This document shows, piece after piece, positions 6,642 to 8,013 of a DNA stretch of 8,013 nt. The first letter of the stretch is position 1; each line of letters starts with the position of its first letter. The position numbers and the translations under genes were made by a program. The DNA comes from DAOUAM01 sp034433305 (lineage in GTDB: Bacteria > Chloroflexota > Dehalococcoidia > Lucifugimonadales > DAOUAM01): positions 1 to 8,013 of the forward strand of contig DAOUAM010000102.1 of NCBI GenBank assembly GCA_034433305.1, given 5' to 3'. The notes under the pieces were generated by a model. That model searched no databases and was not told the DNA's origin. It saw only the letters and a list, made by a program, of their open reading frames with translations.

Positions 6642-6648
6642 AAAGGAG
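6642..6648 (+). promoter_or_regulatory. Ribosome binding site that fixes the GTG start of the RTX gene
   Basis: AAAGGAG is followed by six bases and then GTG 6655-6657. The start gives a textbook signal peptide immediately, so the start is secure. Confidence 0.8.
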
Positions 6649-6654
6649 ACCTTC

Positions 6655-8013
6655 GTGAAGAGCGTAAGAGGATGGTCAGCCATAGCGATTATCGTGGTCC
6701 TGGCGCTGGCCAGCACTTTCCTGCCAGCGTCGCTTCTCTACGCTCAGGGCAGCGGAGAGTGTGCCGCGGCACCGCCAGGCTATAACCCCATCGAGGGCAC
6801 AGGCGCCAATGACAACCTGAACGGCACTCCCGGCAATGACTGGGTCCATGGGCTCGGCGGGAACGACATCATTCACGGCGGCGGTGGCGACGATATCCTC
6901 TGCGGCGGGCCGGGCAACGACGACCTGTACGGCGAGGACGGCGCCGACACCCTGTGGGGCGGCGAGGGCGAAACGCTCAGCCAGGGCTCTGGCAACGACG
7001 ACCTGTACGGCGGGCCAGGCGATGACACGCTCTATGGCGGGGACAGCATTGACAAGCTGCATGGCGGGGACGATGCCGACTCGCTCTTTGGCGAGCAGGG
7101 TGACGACGACCTGTTTGGCGAGGGCGGCGACGACCCCATGCTGGACGGCGGCCAGGGCAACGACGAGATTCACGGTGGGCCGGGCAATGACGCCGAGCTT
7201 GACGGCTCCGACGGTAGCGACGACCTGTTCGGCGAGGAAGGTAACGACACTCTTCAGGACGACGTTGGCCTCGGCGCAGACGAGATGCACGGCGGCCCTG
7301 GCGACGACTCGCTGTCCGGAGGCGGCGGCAACGACATCCTGAATGGCGACGACGGCAGCGATACCGTCTTCGGCGGCGAAGGCAACGACACCATTCACGG
7401 CGAGAACGCCTTCGGCGGCTTCTTCCCCGGCAACGACGAGCTACATGGAGGCGGCGGCCAGGACGACATCTTCGGTGACGCCGGCGACGATGACCTCTTC
7501 GGCGATGGCAGCAACGATAACCTGGACGGCGAAGAGGGTAATGACGAGCTCCATGGCGGCTCTGGCCGGGACAACCTTGATGGCGGGCCTGGCGAGGACC
7601 AGCTCTTCGGCGAAGGCGGCAGGGACACGCTCTTCGGTGGCGATGACAACGACACGCTGGACGGCGGCAGCGATAACGACCGCCTGGACGGCGGCGAGGG
7701 CAACGACGACCTGAACGGCGGCACCGGCAGCGACTACCGCGACGACTCCCTCATGGACCCCTTCTTCGGCGGCCTGTTCGGCGGGCCGGGCAACGATACG
7801 CTCAATGGCGGGGATGGCAGGGACCTGCTGGAGGGCGGCCCCGGCAACGACATCCTGAATGGCGATGACGATGACGATAGCGGGCCTGACGCCGGGCTGT
7901 CCGGCGACGAGGGCGACGACACGCTCAACGGCGGCAGAGGCAGCGACGACCTGTTCGGCGGGGACGATAACGACACGCTGTTCGGCGGCACCGGGAGCGG
8001 CGAGGACGACCTC
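6655..8013 (+). CDS. Secreted RTX (haemolysin-type calcium-binding repeat) protein, partial, C-terminus beyond right edge
   Basis: The frame is open without a stop for 453 codons up to the window edge. Residues 1-30 are a Sec signal peptide: K2 and R5, a hydrophobic core AIAIIVVLALA, and probable cleavage after LLYA at 30. Only about 18 residues later the chain becomes tandem glycine- and aspartate-rich nonapeptides of the GGxGxDxLx type (for example GGNDIIHGG, GGPGNDDLYG), which continue to the edge, some forty units. In the RTX family each pair of such turns binds Ca2+ and the array folds as a parallel beta-roll once outside the cell. There is no enzymatic or toxin domain in the visible part. 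The only cysteines, C36 and C83, could form a disulfide capping the roll's N-terminus. The repeat register is broken by aromatic inserts at 252-258 (AFGGFFP) and 360-377 (with MDPFFGGLFGG) and by an Asp run at 404-408. An N-terminal signal peptide is unlike classical RTX toxins, which use a C-terminal type I secretion signal. The function is unknown: adhesin, surface layer or calcium store are all possible. A calcium/cation exchanger gene is next door. Confidence 0.92.
   Translation, partial: MKSVRGWSAIAIIVVLALASTFLPASLLYAQGSGECAAAPPGYNPIEGTGANDNLNGTPGNDWVHGLGGNDIIHGGGGDDILCGGPGNDDLYGEDGADTLWGGEGETLSQGSGNDDLYGGPGDDTLYGGDSIDKLHGGDDADSLFGEQGDDDLFGEGGDDPMLDGGQGNDEIHGGPGNDAELDGSDGSDDLFGEEGNDTLQDDVGLGADEMHGGPGDDSLSGGGGNDILNGDDGSDTVFGGEGNDTIHGENAFGGFFPGNDELHGGGGQDDIFGDAGDDDLFGDGSNDNLDGEEGNDELHGGSGRDNLDGGPGEDQLFGEGGRDTLFGGDDNDTLDGGSDNDRLDGGEGNDDLNGGTGSDYRDDSLMDPFFGGLFGGPGNDTLNGGDGRDLLEGGPGNDILNGDDDDDSGPDAGLSGDEGDDTLNGGRGSDDLFGGDDNDTLFGGTGSGEDDL

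Larger units (their letters stand above)
6230..6654. other. Non-coding stretch of 425 bases before the RTX gene
   Basis: No credible gene lies here. Near the left end, CAGCCTT (6300-6306) and AAGGCTG (6326-6332) could form a weak 7-bp hairpin with a 19-base loop; without a T-run it is at best a poor terminator for the exchanger gene. A composite palindromic repeat occupies 6357-6424. From 6425 to 6536 I see nothing recognisable. The last 118 bases hold the promoter, two small dyads and the ribosome site of the RTX gene. Short open frames through this stretch are by-products of the repeat and of GC-rich composition. Confidence 0.6.

Noticed and set aside
6452..6643. Small 63-codon open frame starting with TTG
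   Set aside because: It has no ribosome site, runs through the promoter of the RTX gene and resembles no protein family.
6676..7398. Minus-strand open frame of 240 codons opposite the RTX gene, and similar plus- and minus-strand frames at 6836-7714, 7395-7724 and 7734-7991
   Set aside because: They are shadows of the Gly/Asp repeat DNA, whose GC-rich codons lack stops in other frames. Their proteins are simple Val/Ala, Thr/Ala or Ser/Pro repeats, while the GTG 6655 frame has a signal peptide and true RTX motifs.
6655..8013. CRISPR or other DNA-level tandem repeat array
   Set aside because: The regularity is at the protein level (nonapeptides). The DNA units are diverged, have no unique spacers of constant length and stay in one reading frame.

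Overview
The window is GC-rich DNA with a strong C/G third-position bias. It probably comes from a Chloroflexota bacterium of the Dehalococcoidia type. This placement is an inference from style, not from a marker gene. The hints are a lipoprotein with a long Thr/Pro tail and a PGF-pre-PGF-like domain, a proofreading-competent PolA, a GreA fused to an extra N-terminal helical domain, a Sec-secreted acidic RTX protein, TTG/GTG starts with good Shine-Dalgarno sites, and a dispersed palindromic repeat common in environmental genomes.

Layout, left to right. (1) Positions 1-867, minus strand: a lipoprotein cut by the left edge. It has a signal peptide with an LAAGC lipobox, a PGF-pre-PGF-like domain, and a Thr/Pro-rich linker running off the window. 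(2) Positions 868-1105: a divergent intergenic region with a TATAAT promoter facing right. (3) Positions 1106-3919, plus: a complete three-domain DNA polymerase I with all key motifs of the 5' nuclease, the 3'-5' exonuclease and the polymerase, followed by a hairpin. (4) Positions 4061-4870, plus: a transcription elongation factor of the GreA family fused behind a domain resembling the core-binding (SAM-like) domain of tyrosine recombinases. It has its own TTGACA promoter and a TTG start. (5) Positions 4871-5023: a short gap dominated by a very stable hairpin of about 22 bp. (6) Positions 5024-6229, plus: a Na+/Ca2+-exchanger (CaCA) family membrane protein with two alpha-repeats. (7) Positions 6230-6654: a 425-base non-coding stretch holding a degenerate composite palindromic repeat, then a good sigma-70-type promoter with a dyad in its spacer. 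(8) Positions 6655-8013 and beyond, plus: a secreted RTX (haemolysin-type calcium-binding) protein, cut by the right edge and almost entirely made of Gly/Asp nonapeptide repeats.

The genes do not form one obvious operon: polA, the greA-like gene and the RTX gene each have a recognisable promoter of their own. polA and the GreA-like factor are replication/repair and transcription housekeeping functions. The cation exchanger beside a secreted calcium-binding protein is a suggestive pairing (calcium efflux and extracellular calcium binding), but the sequence does not prove a functional link. Nothing resembles phage, CRISPR, an insertion sequence, rRNA or tRNA. The most interesting items are the GreA fusion, the enzyme-free RTX protein with its dyad-containing promoter, the PGF-pre-PGF lipoprotein, and the hairpin before the exchanger.
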